Assembly: GCF_036898095.1 (NCBI RefSeq)
Contig: NC_090751.1
Span: 74,362,932-74,426,931 of the forward strand
Direction of reading: 5' to 3'
Length of the DNA: 64,000 bases
DNA from: Palaemon carinicauda
Taxonomy: Eukaryota; Arthropoda; Malacostraca; Decapoda; Palaemonidae
A model generated the notes under the pieces. That model worked only from the letters and a program-made list of their open reading frames with translations. It did no database searches and had not been told where the DNA came from. A program made the position numbers and the translations under genes. Numbering within the stretch: position 1 is the stretch's first letter; each line of letters starts with the position of its first letter. Below are positions 33,645 to 44,910 of the stretch, piece by piece.

Positions 33645-34678
33645 TTGACTTTAGCAGGAGTCGGTTGTGTCCTGAATGCTCGATATTATATTTTGTTCAT
33701 CGACCAGCGGCTTGGAAGTGATTTTTTGTATTGGCGCAAGTACCGTGTTTTCATTTACCTTTGTTGGGTGCGATCATCAATGATAGAAAGTTTATTATTT
33801 ATCTTTGATTATAGTGCGATAGTTTAGTTAGCTAGGAGTATTCGTAAGCGTTTTTTCTTTTTATTGCAGGCCGTAATTCCTCCTTTAGACAGCTTTGGAG
33901 TTTAATTTTGGCCTTGAAGGTGTTGCTTGCTATCCGTATAGATATGAATACCTTGCTGATGATGACCCGGACCGTACAATGAACGTAAGATTAGACTGTG
34001 GATATATATGTATATATATAAAATTTCGAGCGTTGAACACCCGGCTGTAAAATAGACTTTTTCCTTTATGATAATGATGATGACACGAGGATGATGATGA
34101 CCACCGCTTAAGTGATTAGACGGTCAAATTGGCTGTACGATGTTGTTGGCCAGTGGCAGTCGGCCACAAGGACTGTTGCCAGTGTGTGGACGACGGTGGC
34201 CACACAAACTTATACAGTATTAAGAGTTTTCTCTTGTTTTGGCATTAAGTTTTATTTTTTGCTGGGTTATAGAATATGATTGGTGTTTTAGTGTTAAGTG
34301 ATTCATTTTAGTCTTAAGTGTTTTTGGTACTGTGTGTGGACTGTCGGTGTTGGGTATATTAAAAGGATATTTTTTCCGATTATTGGTGAGTTCTGTGTAC
34401 CCACATGCACCGTTATACCATATATACATATATAAAAGTCTGTTGTTATTTTTGTCTGTTTTAGTGTTGTCTATGTTTAGTGATGTGTGATTTTTTTTGG
34501 TTGTGTTTAAATTGTAAGCAATATAGTTTTAAGGCTATGTTTTGTTTTACTGTTCCCTTTGTACAATAGTCCAGTTGACGTAAAAGTAAGGGGAACGTTT
34601 GTGTTGTTAGACAATTTGTCTGTCAGATTGATCAAGGGTGTGGGGGTTTGTTTTTGTTTACATCCCGCCACATTATTT

Positions 34679-34696
34679 TGGCGCCCGAACAGGGAC
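34679..34696 (+). promoter_or_regulatory. Primer-binding site, tRNA-Lys3 type
   Basis: TGGCGCCCGAACAGGGAC is an 18-base match to the well-known complement of the tRNA-Lys3 3' end. It lies a few bases after CCACA, the likely LTR end. This sets the orientation and places the LTR to the left. Confidence 0.88.
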
Positions 34697-34772
34697 TGTC
34701 GAGGTGGGATTGAAAACTGGACTGTTGGACAAGCGTAAAATAGGTTTAGAAATTAGACGTAAGAGCGATCGA

Positions 34773-36606
34773 AATGGACGAAATGAAGAACAGTTACAGG
34801 TTTTAAAGGAGGAATTGCAGTTGTCTAATGAGTGAGAGGAGAGGTAGCTGTTGGAGAATGCAAGGTTGCGTTGTGAGAATGAGGAGATGCAAAGGAAACT
34901 AAGGGAACTTCAGGGAACTGTAGAGCGAGTGGAAGAGGGTGTTGAGATGAGGATGACAGAAATTGAGGAACGAATGGAAAAACAAATGGAAGCTATGATG
35001 GGGCAAGTAATGGGGATGATGAAAACTGTCATGGGTGAAGGTGCAGTCGGAGTGGTGGCTTCTGCTTCGGGTAACGGGTTGATGGTGGAAGATCAGGAAA
35101 GGTGCAGTCGGAGGAGTGGCTTCTGCTTCGGGTAACGGGTTGATGGTGGAAGATCAGGATAGGGTAAGTGATAATGGGGAAGGTAGTGATATTGAAGGTA
35201 AAGGGATTAGACATAGCAAGGATGGACTGAAGGATGATAGGAAGAATGAGAAGAAAGGTAAAAATAATGTAAAGAAAGAAAAGAAGAAAGGTCAGGGTGC
35301 GAGTGACGATAATCATGAATGGGCGAAGTTGGTAAGTAAGAAAAAGGTTAAGAAGGGAATTGTTAAAGATAGGAATTTGGGTGTAGAATTAGATTCATTG
35401 TATTCAAATGAGGAAGAAGGCAACAAGAAGGGAGTAAGCAGTGAAGATAGTCGTGAAAATGAAGTAGAGGAAGTTTGTAATACTGTACAGTGTTTATGAG
35501 AGAGGTACCTAGGTGTGAAAGGTTTAATGAACATAGCAGTAGGGATGTATATGACTTCTTCAGGGAATATGAAAGGTTTTGTCAGGCTAAGTATGGGGAT
35601 AGTAAGAGAGTTTGGGCTAGGGAGTTGGGAGAATATATGTCAGGATATTTGTTGACGATGTATGGGGTGATAATGAGTGTACAGTAGATGTTGAGTATGA
35701 AAGTGTAAAGAAAATAATTGAGCAGGTAAAACGTATGAAAGGTAATGTTAGGTATAAGCGTAAAAATGATTTTGATGAAGCACGAATGAATGTGGGTGAA
35801 TCAATCTCGATGTAGGTATGTCGGTTAGAAACTTTAGCTAGAAAGAAGTATGGAGACGAACAAATAAATGGAAATAAGGAACTAATAAAGAAGTTTTTGG
35901 GTACAGTACCAGAGAATGTGTTTGAGGTTATTAATTTGAAACGGGAGGAGAAAATGAGGACTAGAGAGATTGACTTGGGATGATATTTTAGATAGTGAAG
36001 GATTACGAGTTGGATAGGTGCATGAAAGAAAGTGAATCTGCGAGTGTAAGAACTGGAGTGAAGGAAAGTGTGCCAGAATTTGGTAGTTTTAGAGATGTTG
36101 TTATGAGAGGGCCAATGAGGGTAGCTGATAGTGTAGTAGATAGAAGTGTTAGGGTGAGTAATGTAGGAATACCCATGCCGAGAAATGAAGGGTTTAGACG
36201 GAAATCAAGTTTGGAGAGAGAGAAGTGTTAGTGCGCAGCAAGGTAGGTTAGGTAGTGGTATCCGTGAAGAGAGGTGTTATAGGTGTGGGAAGGTAGGACA
36301 TAAAAAGAACGAGTGTATGTGGGCATTAGGAGCATGTTTTGGGTGTGGAGAGACAGGGCATCGTATTAGCGAGTGTAAGAAAGAGAAAGTGGTAAAATGT
36401 TATCGGTGTGGTACGACTGGGCATAGAGCAATTGGACGTAGGAGTAATTGTACAAATGTGATTTGCGGCAATTGTGGTAAGGATGGTCATTATGCAAAGA
36501 TGTGCCAGGAGCAGCATGATAAGTGTACTGAATGTGGGGTGGATGGGCATGTAGCAGGGATTTGTAGGAAGAAGGGATTAAGTCAGCCAGGATGTTCGGG
36601 AAACTA
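34773..36606 (+). pseudogene. Gag with coiled coil and five CCHC knuckles, broken
   Basis: Reading begins near 34773 in a charged coiled-coil region. Two in-frame stops (34833-34835 and 34845-34847) precede the 34851-35135 frame, whose heptad-like LRCENEEMQRKLRELQ continues the coil. A lysine-rich linker follows (35116-35499), then a possible capsid part (35490-35687), other frames to 36231, and finally 36185-36607. The last has CYRCGKVGHKKNEC, CFGCGETGHRISEC, an atypical third knuckle with eight residues between His and the last Cys, CGNCGKDGHYAKMC and CTECGVDGHVAGIC. Such knuckles bind RNA or single-stranded DNA. Most retroelement Gags have one or two, so five is unusual. The frame changes at least four times. 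Confidence 0.78.
35039..35159 (+). repeat. 60 bp tandem duplication in gag
   Basis: GGTGCAGTCGGAG..GTGGCTTCTGC...GGAAGATCAGGA occurs at about 35039-35098 and again at 35100-35159. The few differences sit near the start of the second unit, and the one-base spacing causes a frame change. Confidence 0.93.
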
Positions 36607-36660
36607 ATTAATCAGAGGGTTCAGCTGGGTGAGTCCTCATGTGTGTGGGAGTGAATGTGA

Positions 36661-37266
36661 TGCAACCAGTCGTCAAGGTATCTCAACAGTCTTATTCCTC
36701 TCTTGTGGGCCCACTTAGAGACCAGGGAAAAACTCTCTCATATAGATCTGAGGGGCGGTCGACTCACCTAATCAGAGAGTGCTGAACTGGAAGACTACTT
36801 CTCCCCACTTGAGCTCGAGGAACTTCCTGCTGGACGGGTGTACTGGGATTTGAAAATATGCATCCTTGAGGTCCAGGGATAGCATAAAGTACCCTTCCTT
36901 GATGGTTGCTAGGACCGTTCTGGCGGTTTCCATTTTGAACATGGTCTTGGCGACGAAACGGTTCAGGGCCAAGATATCTATAATTGGTTGCCACCCACCT
37001 GAGGACTTCTCCACCAGGAATAGGCAGCTGAAGAAGCCTGACTGTTCAGGGGGTACCGCGTGGATGGTATTTTTGGAGAGGAGGTCCTGAACCTCCCCCT
37101 CTAAGGCTCTCTGCTGTGTTTCTTCCTTGGGGTGTAGGAGGGAGACCTCAAGTCCCGAAACCAACGGAGGTTTGGGGCCCTTGAAGGGGATACGATAGCC
37201 GTCCCTCAATACTTGAGCCATCCACTGGTCTGCCCCTTTCCTTTGCCCAATTTCTCCACCTTGCAT
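36661..37266 (-). pseudogene. DIRS reverse transcriptase, fragment B
   Basis: An uninterrupted frame at 36772-37266 (164 codons) with VEKSSGGWQPIIDI, MLSLDLKDAYFQIPVHPSS (first catalytic aspartate) and KWGEVVFQF. The YLDD box lies at about 36664-36680 in a shifted frame, and the DIRS sequence ends within the following residues. Only the N-terminal half of the RT is present. Confidence 0.87.
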
Positions 37267-37379
37267 TGAGGCATCACCCTACCCCTGTAGAGCGCCGGGG
37301 AGAGGGGCCTCGCCCCCTACTTCCTCTTGAAGAACTGGTCGCCACGTACCCCTCCATTACCTGGGGCTGCGACGGGGGA

Positions 37380-39225
37380 GCCCACCATGACGAGGACGGG
37401 TTTATGGCATGAGGCCGCCCACTTGGCAGGGTCCTTGGCTTATTGTGCTCACGGGGGCGGTACAGCTGGTGCGCTCAAGCACATGACGAAGATGAGGGGT
37501 CACTGAGGAGCATTGTATCATGTCTTTCCTTCCTTCACTTCTCTAGGGCCCTTTCCACCATGTCCTCTGGGAAGAGAGCTCTCTGGCAATAGAGGCATCC
37601 CTCAATGCCCTTAGTTCCCTGTCTGGGAGTTGCCTAGGCAACCTATACAGAACCATGTCCTGCCTTCCGTAGGACTCAGTTTGACGCCGCGGTATACAAC
37701 TGCCTCACTAAGAAGGCTACCACCCGTGACCCAGAGACTGCTAACTCTAGAAACTGCTCCCTGGCCTGGTTGTTTCTGACGTCGTTCAAGGCGAATGACA
37801 CTAGGACCGTGGTCCAACCACGAAGCCGCGTCCCCTGCGGCTCATGCGGTCGCTTCCATGGCCTGTGCCTCCTGAACCGTGAAGCCCACGGTCCCTCCTG
37901 AGAGCCTATCCTCCGTGGAGGGGGGCCATGGCAGCCAAGTTCCTCTCTGCAGGCTGATGTCCCTGAGAGGTTCCTTCTGGAGTGTAGAAGCACCTGTGCT
38001 TTACCTCCAGGAAGAGTAGCAGCTTTGAAACACCGTGGGGCTTGTTCAGGCCTTTTTGTTTCGCATTGGTGGTGGCGATCCTCCGGAATCGCTGCCCGAT
38101 GTCCGGTGATAGTGGGAGGACAAGGGAAGGTCGTGCCTCCCTTGGGGCTCCAAACTGGTGTTCCAGGCCGGTATTGGGGGGACGGACCTGCATCGGAGGA
38201 GGTTCGGGCAGGTCATTATGCCTCCGGATTAAATTCAGTACCCTCTGCAAGACACCTCCTCCTCTTGGTGATCCTGGGAGCCCAAGTCTGAGAAACCCTC
38301 ACCAGCCACATAGAACCCATTTGAAGCACTCTGCCATGGGTTTGAGGATTGTACATCCCTGTGTTCCGGTCTCCCTTCTGAGGGTGACCTGTGCCGCTCC
38401 CCTTCTCTTCGGCTCCTCTTCAACACTGGAGCTGGGTCCGAAGACCCAGAGTTATAAGGACAGGTCTTCAAAGGGAGGCGGCTCTCTGAGTGGTCCTCAG
38501 TTCTTCCCCGGCGCTCGGCGCCCAGGGTAGGAAATACAGTGCCTTCCAGAGGGACAAGGTCTTCCGAAGGGGCTTGGAGGGCCGGCTTATGGGCTCCCCA
38601 ACCCGAGAACGGATCCCTTAGTGGGGAGCTGAAAGGGGTCCTGGGTGTTCCTGAGAAGGCCCCTTGATCTCACAGGGTCAGATCGGCTGCTGAGCACCGC
38701 TAAGTGGGAGATGTCGATGCCGTTCCAAGACCGGAAAGCGGCTCCTCCATCCGCAGAGGGACAGAGGACCTGGTCCATGGTAGCGAATAACAGCCTGGAG
38801 GATTGGCGATGGGTCCAAATATCCTTGCCTTTCCATCGGCGGAATGGCGGATTTGGCCACGTGGTTACCGGGCCTCCGAGCGGGGATAAGTTTTATATGC
38901 TGGGCGAGCCGTGCAACTTTGGAGCAACTGCTCGCAGTTGAATATAACGGCTTTTATCGTGCCCACAACCTTCTCCGTGGACGGGAAAGTCAAGAGGATA
39001 GTTCAACTATCTGTTCTTGGAGGGGAATGACCCTTGACCTCAGAGGGCGATACGTTAAGAGTTTCTCTCTGCTCCATCTTCATATCCTTTGCTACCATGG
39101 ATAACACAGGGGACAGAGAGGGCCATGCAACGCTAGGCACGGAAGAACAGCAGGAGGAGGGGCGTAAACCACTGCCCTTCCTCGAGGGTGACCTGTCCCT
39201 CTTGGCCTTTTCTTCTTTTTAGTGG
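37380..39225 (-). pseudogene. DIRS gag region
   Basis: Between the RT and the 5' terminus on the minus strand. A plausible start is the ATG at 39225 (MSTKKKKRPRGTGHPRG), preceded by a Cys-rich segment broken by a stop. Downstream the coding is split over several frames (38471-38235, 38250-37906, 37993-37676). No enzyme motif is present. Identification as gag rests on position in a DIRS element, and the exact limits are uncertain. Confidence 0.55.
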
Positions 39226-39280
39226 ACATCTTGGCCAAATGGGCATCACTCTAGCCCTCACACTCACCACACGTGTTGTT

Positions 39281-40240
39281 ATTATTATTATTACTAGCCA
39301 AGCTACAACCCTAGTTGGAAAAGCAAGATGCTATAAGCCCAAGGGCTCCAACTGGGAAAAATAGCCCAGTGAGGAAAGGAAATAAGGAAATAAATAAATG
39401 ATGAGAATAAATTAACAATATATCATTCTAAAACCAGTAACAGCATCAAAACAGATATGTCCTATATAAACTATTAACAACGTCAAAAACAGATATGTCC
39501 TATATAAACTATTAACAACATAAAAAACAGATATGTCATATATAAACTATAAAAAGACTCATGTCAGCCTGGTCAACATAAAAACATTTGCTCCAAATTT
39601 GAACTTTTGAAGTTCTACTGATTCCACTACCCAATTAGGAAGATCATTCCACAACTTGGTAACAGCTGGAATAAAACTTCTAGAATACTGTGTAGTATTG
39701 AGCCTCATGATGGAGAAGGGCTGGCTATTAGAATTAACTGCCTGCCTAGTATTATGAACAGGATAGAATTGTCCAGGGAGATCTGAATGTAAAGGATGGT
39801 CAGAGTTATGAAAAATCTTATGCAACATGCATAATGAACTAATTGAACAACGGTGCCAAAGATTAATATCTAGATCAGGAATAAGAAATTTAATAGACCG
39901 TAAGTTTCTGCCCAACAAATTAAGATGAGAATCAGCAGCTGAACACCAGACAGGAGAACAATACTCAAAACAAGGTAGAATGAAAGAATTAAAACACTTC
40001 TTCAGAATAGATTTATCACCGAAAATCTTAAGGACTTTCTCAATAAGCCAATTTTTTGTGCAACTGAAGAAGACACAGACCTAATGTGTTTCTCAAAAGT
40101 AAATTTGCTGTCAAGAATCACACCTAAATTTTAAGAGAGTCATACAAATTTAAAGAAACATTATCAATACTGTGATCTGGATGTTGAGGAACCACCGTCC
40201 TTGACCTACTTACAATCATCCTTTGAGTTACAAGAGCATA
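39281..40240 (-). mobile_element. Jockey/CR1-type non-LTR element, 3' portion, nested in DIRS B
   Basis: Read on the minus strand from 40240 it encodes the end of a reverse transcriptase. TMIVSRSRT-like sequence near 40225, the GVILDSKFTFEKHIRSV block, and then the frame 39918-39559 (119 codons: LWHRCSISSLCMLHKIF, AVTKLWNDLPNWV) are the usual C-terminal tail of this family. A 3' UTR with direct repeats of about 47 bases (AACTATTAACAACRTMAAAA type, 39470-39545) and a terminal TAA repeat follow. One frame change splits the coding part. A possible ACACG target duplication flanks it (about 39272 and 40237). A related plus-strand fragment lies at 43780-44270. Confidence 0.78.
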
Positions 40241-40689
40241 CACGGACCCGACACAAGGTACACAACTAACTCATAGGCAACGACAATGCACACGCACAGG
40301 ATCCATAGTAGAGATTGAGGATCACGAGATCCCCACACGATAACACAAGGTTACAAGGAAAACTCTGACGATAGTAAGCGCAACGTGTTGTCAGTACAGC
40401 GACCATAGAGAGAAATGGTTGTTGTTGACATGGAGGGCTAGCCCAAGCTTACCCTTGGGGCATGCTGGGGAAACAAAGGGAGGTCAAGGTCTCGCAGGTG
40501 TGAAGGCGTTTGGGGGATGGGGGGCGGTGATGGCCTGTTGAGGGAAAATTTCTGGTGGGTAGAGACGTGTAGAGAGTACTACTATTGGGACGTGAGAAGT
40601 ATTCGTATCGGAATAAATAAAATTTATGAAGCTTACAAATATTTGCATACAAATGCATAGTTTGCACATTTCTAATTTAAATATAGTGA

Positions 40690-41580
40690 AATTGAATAAA
40701 AGTAAAATTTGTGTATTACAAAATCCATGAGGAGGATAAAAACCATAGGTGAAAACATTCCCTTGTAGTAGTCCAAGGCTCATTGAAAATTCATTTGATA
40801 GGACTCCACTAACATTAACTTTACACTTGCTATGCTCATGAGCAGACTTTATCAAATTTACATATTTAAGAAGAACTCCATAATAACACAGTAATGTCCT
40901 CAAAATTGGCTGGTGCACACTATCAAAGGCTTTTTCATAGTCCACGAATGCCATCAAAAGTGGATTTTTATATTCAAACATTGCTGTACCTCATGTCTTT
41001 AAACTTCTACCTTTTCTAAATCCTGCTAGTTCATCTCTTAGCTTTTCATCAATCTTTCTCTCTATTCTCTTTAGAATAAGCATAATAAATATTTTCTATG
41101 ACAAGTGTGATGCCTCTGTAATCATTTCAATCAGTCAGATCACCTCTTTTTGCCATTTTCACCAACACTCCTAGCTCCCATTCATCAGGTTTTGCCTCTT
41201 CACGCCACATTCTACAAAAAATCTTGTAAGTATTCTGGGAGTCACTTAATTTTCAGCCAGTATCGTCTCAGCAGTTATTCCATCATATCTAGAAGTTTCC
41301 ATGTCCTTAGTTTTTCTAGAATAGCTTTGACTTCAAAACACTGAATTCATTTATGGGCACATCGAGGTCTTCCTCAGCTCCAGGTATATCAATCTGATTA
41401 TTCCCTTCATATTTCCTATGCATGACTATGCTAAAGTGTTCCATGCAATGTTGCCTTTCTTCATCTGCTGTTATAACAGATCTACCTTTCTATTTGATTG
41501 GTATATGCATCATCATCTTTTCTCCAGTAGAGATTTCATTAATAATTCTATGAGCAATTCTTACACCATAGCCACTCTTG
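40690..41580 (-). pseudogene. Non-LTR reverse transcriptase fragment (RTE-like)
   Basis: The minus-strand frame 40484-40981 includes MAFVDYEKAFDSVHQPIL with the first catalytic aspartate and GLLQGN, the fingers/palm motif. Upstream on the same strand, sequence up to about 41580 reads in broken frames as the pre-RT linker (TADEERQHCMEHF). The fragment ends close to the TA microsatellite. It lacks the FADD region and the 3' end. Confidence 0.72.
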
Positions 41581-41595
41581 TGCATATTATAAATA

Positions 41596-41703
<108 letters not shown>

Positions 41704-41739
41704 TAGAACACTTGAAGCTATCTATAGGGGCAGTACAGC

Positions 41740-43730
41740 AATCCTAAAACTACATATCAATAGTGAGAAAATTCTAATTAAAAAAGGAGTTTGACAGGGA
41801 GACCAATCTCTACTAAATTATTCACTGTGTGCCTGGTAGAAATTTCTAAAAATTTAGATTGGGAAAATATAGGAATTAACAATGGGGAATACCTTAAGTT
41901 TAGTTTGCAGATGACATAGTTCTATTTAGTAAATCACTGGACGAATTGCAAAACATAACAGAAGTTTTGAATAAAGCAAAAATGTAAGATGTAAAAATGA
42001 ATGAGTAAATCTAAGATGATGTTCAATGAAAATGAAGAGATAACAAATAAGGTTATGGACAAATTTTTAGAGATTGCCAATGAATTTACAAACTTAGCAC
42101 AGGTAGTAAGTATTTCCCCATGATATGAGACCGAAATTAAACGAATAAGCATAGGATGGAGAACTTCTGGTATATAAAATTAGATAATGAAAACTAAAAT
42201 GCCACTTTCTCTAAAAGGATAGTATATAACCAAAAGGTCCTACCAGTAGTAAGTTATGCATCAGAAACTTGGAGCCTTAGTAAAGTTTTAGAACGTAAGC
42301 TACTTAAGGGGCCCGGCTGGTTTGCCAATATATGGGGGTATAGGACGCAAAAGCAAAATCCTGAAAAAATTCACTTAGCTTTGTAGGGCAATGGAGAATG
42401 CGTATACAAAATATTTTGTGAACATTCCTTTTACATTCAGAGTTAAATGGTAATTAGTAAAAATTAACTCAATAAGCCAAAAACATTGATCCCTACAAGA
42501 AAATGCAGTACAGGTATTTCTTCTGTTATCGTAAAATTTTATAATAATTCATTTTAATATAAAACAAATTGTGAGCAATGGCATCTGTATAGATTCCATG
42601 AATAACAAAAAGTTTATAATTACACCCTTCAGTGCTAGCACAAACCTCAGAAAGTGCACATACTTGAGTTTGACCTCTGACATTCGCTCGCTTTTACGTT
42701 GGTTTTTCTTGGTTTCGGTAAGAATTTCACCATGCCAAAGAGGAAAAGACAATTTCAACATCTCGCTAACACAAGGAAGAAGAAAATTTGCTCTAATAAG
42801 AGTTAAGATGTGGGAAATATCAGTGATATTAGTGTAGTTAGTGAAGGAGAGATGATAAAGGAGTGACCATCTTGCCTAAAGAAGCAAGATATTGAGCAAA
42901 TGGATTTTCATTTATGATTAAATTATGATAAATAACTTTGTTTTGGTTTATCAATATCCCAAAAAGAACATAAAATTCATAATAATCATGATTTATTGAT
43001 ATTGTCTATGTAAAATAGAGCACTTTTTCCAATTTTTGTTTAATTTTTTTCCCTACTTTTCTCCTTGAAAAATAGCATTTATTTTTTTACCATAATGAAA
43101 AAATTCATATCTAGCAAAAAAATTACTTTTAGAAATAAACTCTATTTTATTGGAGGTCTACATCAGGTCTATATAGGATAGTAATCCCAGGTCTAAATAT
43201 ATTAAGTATAAAGGGAGGAGATAGAATTTTAAGAATGAATTGCCCTGGCGTCGCAAACCCGAAGGTCAGAGGCAAAAAATCCATTGCAGTTTGGAGATGT
43301 CCTAAGTCACCTTATTAAGTGGTATGAATGTCAAAGACCTGTCCTTAAAAAACAGCATTAGCTGGCCAGCACCCTTAAAAATCAAGGAGCTATGGAAACA
43401 ATAATGATAGGAATAACACCAAGAGACAGAATAAGAGTGACATGGATACAAGAGCAAACTAAAGAAGAGAATTTTCTACATGTAAGAAAAAGAAATGGAC
43501 ATTGGCAGAACACAAAATGAGGAAGGCAGATAATAGATGACCCAGAAAAATAACAGAATGGGTCCCCAGGGATTTCAAACGAAGTTAGGGAATGAAGAGA
43601 AGATGATGGATTGACAAGCTTTGGAAACTTGCAGGTATAGACTTGCATTGAAAGACCATAAACAGACTTGTGTGGAAAGAAGCCTTTATCCTGCAGTGGA
43701 CTAGCAACGTCTGATGACAATGAATCTTCA
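41740..43730 (+). pseudogene. Degraded non-LTR reverse transcriptase, second RTE-like family, split by an insertion
   Basis: Many frames carry reduced RT motifs. KKGVRQGDQ-like sequence near 41790, an FADD-like region at 41905-41930 with a stop in it, LDELQN, and the C-terminal ITPRDRIRVTW (near 43410) and MKRRWIDKLWKLAGIDLH (near 43595-43640) blocks. The coding resemblance stops at about 42303 and resumes at about 43379, on either side of a TTAA-flanked element (42308-43374). A related fragment on the minus strand lies at 53640-54340. It is old and non-functional. Confidence 0.7.
42308..43374. mobile_element. TTAA-flanked DNA transposon, non-autonomous (piggyBac- or Kolobok-like)
   Basis: 1067 bases inserted in the RT remnant. 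The left end after TTAA (42304-42307) reads GGGGCCCGGCTGG. The right end, complemented, reads GGGTGCTGGCCAGC before TTAA (43375-43378), an imperfect inverted repeat. Removing it with one TTAA rejoins the interrupted RT sequence (LERKLL ... QGAME), which supports the limits. A short frame starting MPKRKRQFQHLANTRKKK (from about 42733) is basic, like the N-terminus of a DNA-binding protein, and stops soon after. No catalytic domain is seen. TTAA targeting occurs in piggyBac and Kolobok superfamilies, so the assignment between them is open. Confidence 0.72.
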
Positions 43731-43779
43731 AGTAATAGATCGCCAAGCTTTTGTTAATGAGCACCACACCATAGTGAGT

Positions 43780-44270
43780 ATAGGAATGTGATATCTGGTG
43801 TGCCTTAGGGTACTGTTCTTGGCCCATTACTTTTCATACTATATACACATGACGTAGTTTGGCCTAGAAAACAAGCTCGGTGCATATGCAGATGATTCTG
43901 CTTTTTTAGCATTAATTACATTTCGTGAATATAGATCTGAGGTTGCCGAATCCCTTAATAGACAAGCTAAAATTAGTGAAAGGTGCAAATTATGGGGCAT
44001 GAAGTTGAATCCTAAAAAAAACTCAAATATGATAGTAAGTAGGTCGAGAACAGTGGCTCCTCAACACCTGGATCTCAGCATTGATAATGCTTCTTCATCT
44101 CTGTATAAAAGTAACTTCAATTTGGAGAATCACATTAGGTCTGTCTCTTCAATTGCCCTCTTAACGAAAGAATGCCTTGATGAAGTCACTGAGCTTCAAC
44201 ACGGCCTATCATTCCCATGCAGAAGCTTGGTGATGGGCATGAGGGCTCTCAAACTGGGGATTTTATTTTC
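43780..44270 (+). pseudogene. Jockey/CR1-type reverse transcriptase fragment
   Basis: Same family as 39281-40240, here on the plus strand. GVP..GTVLGPLLFI (43795-43845), a YADDSA-like catalytic box read from about 43886 in a shifted frame, then WGMKLNPKKNSNMIVSRSRT (the frame 43999-44274) and LENHIRSVSSIA. Stops and indels interrupt it, and it is cut off before the C-terminal tail. Confidence 0.78.
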
Positions 44271-44890
44271 TTAGTTTCACTCTAAATTTCTCTCATCCTA
44301 TTCCTATTACTTATAATAATTTCATTCTATTTCATATTTATCTAATGTCTCCAACCTCGCTGTCAAAATTCTCTTAAACATTTCACTGTCCAGATTTTCT
44401 TTTAGAGGACATCATATCCGGGATTGAAATTTTTTTCAAAATCAATTGTGAGAGCCGTGGTAGTCTTGTCAGCTACCCGGTAATATTTGGACACCTAGGA
44501 GTGTCAGTATTTCAACACTGGCATGCAGGACTATTCTCAAACAAAAAACTTGGCCTTTGGATTCCAGGGTTCGGCCGGTTTCATGGAGATAGGACTCACA
44601 GCATTCTGTCCGGTTTGCCTGCCACTATGATTAAGGCAGGGATGATTGTATTCTTGTAATGCTCTCAGTCCCATCAAGAAGGTTTGGCATACATTTGACC
44701 CCCTTTAATCAGTGGTACCACCCCTTTGTGCTAGGGTAGGGAGTGGAAATTAGGGAAGCAGCTCTTGCAGGTGTCACTGGTAGGGAAATTAATTACATGA
44801 AAGGGTCTTCTTTGAGATTTGACAGTTTTATTATTTCTTTCTCTTACACTTAGTTTTTTTCATTGTTTTTTCATTATTATTATTACCCCT
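44271..44890 (+). other. Possible 5' UTR of the I-type element
   Basis: No coding frame is seen. The part from about 44400, GC-richer than its surroundings, leads without a break into ORF1 of the I-type element and may be its 5' UTR. No second copy exists in the window to confirm this, because the minus copy is truncated inside ORF1. Confidence 0.4.
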
Positions 44891-44910
44891 TCCTTCCCCC
44901 AAAAAAAATT

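Larger units (their letters stand above)
33147..36660 (+). mobile_element. LTR-retrotransposon fragment: LTR end, primer site, gag
   Basis: A plus-strand fragment between the two DIRS pieces. A primer-binding site at 34679 implies that sequence upstream of about 34675 is LTR. A degraded gag with five zinc knuckles follows, and the fragment ends around 36605-36660 near the expected gag-protease border. No protease, RT, integrase or second LTR is present, so the 3' two thirds are lost. The true left end of the LTR is not defined. The tandem GA-containing units at 33147-33644 are presumably part of the LTR. Confidence 0.75.
36661..40620 (-). mobile_element. DIRS-like retrotransposon, 5' portion (fragment B), with nested insertion
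   Basis: Minus-strand fragment with the inverse-oriented terminal repeat (40383-40605), gag region (37380-39225) and the reverse transcriptase up to its YLDD box, where it stops at 36661. It is the complementary part to fragment A and overlaps it by about 690 bases (36661-37356 against 32445-33133, roughly 6% different by eye). A non-LTR element (39281-40240) is inserted between the terminus and gag. The two fragments could be one element rearranged, or two independent copies. Confidence 0.82.

Noticed and set aside
34638..34835. Open frame running across the primer-binding site
   Set aside because: It spans LTR end, primer site and leader. Only its last part, from about 34773, is in the gag frame.
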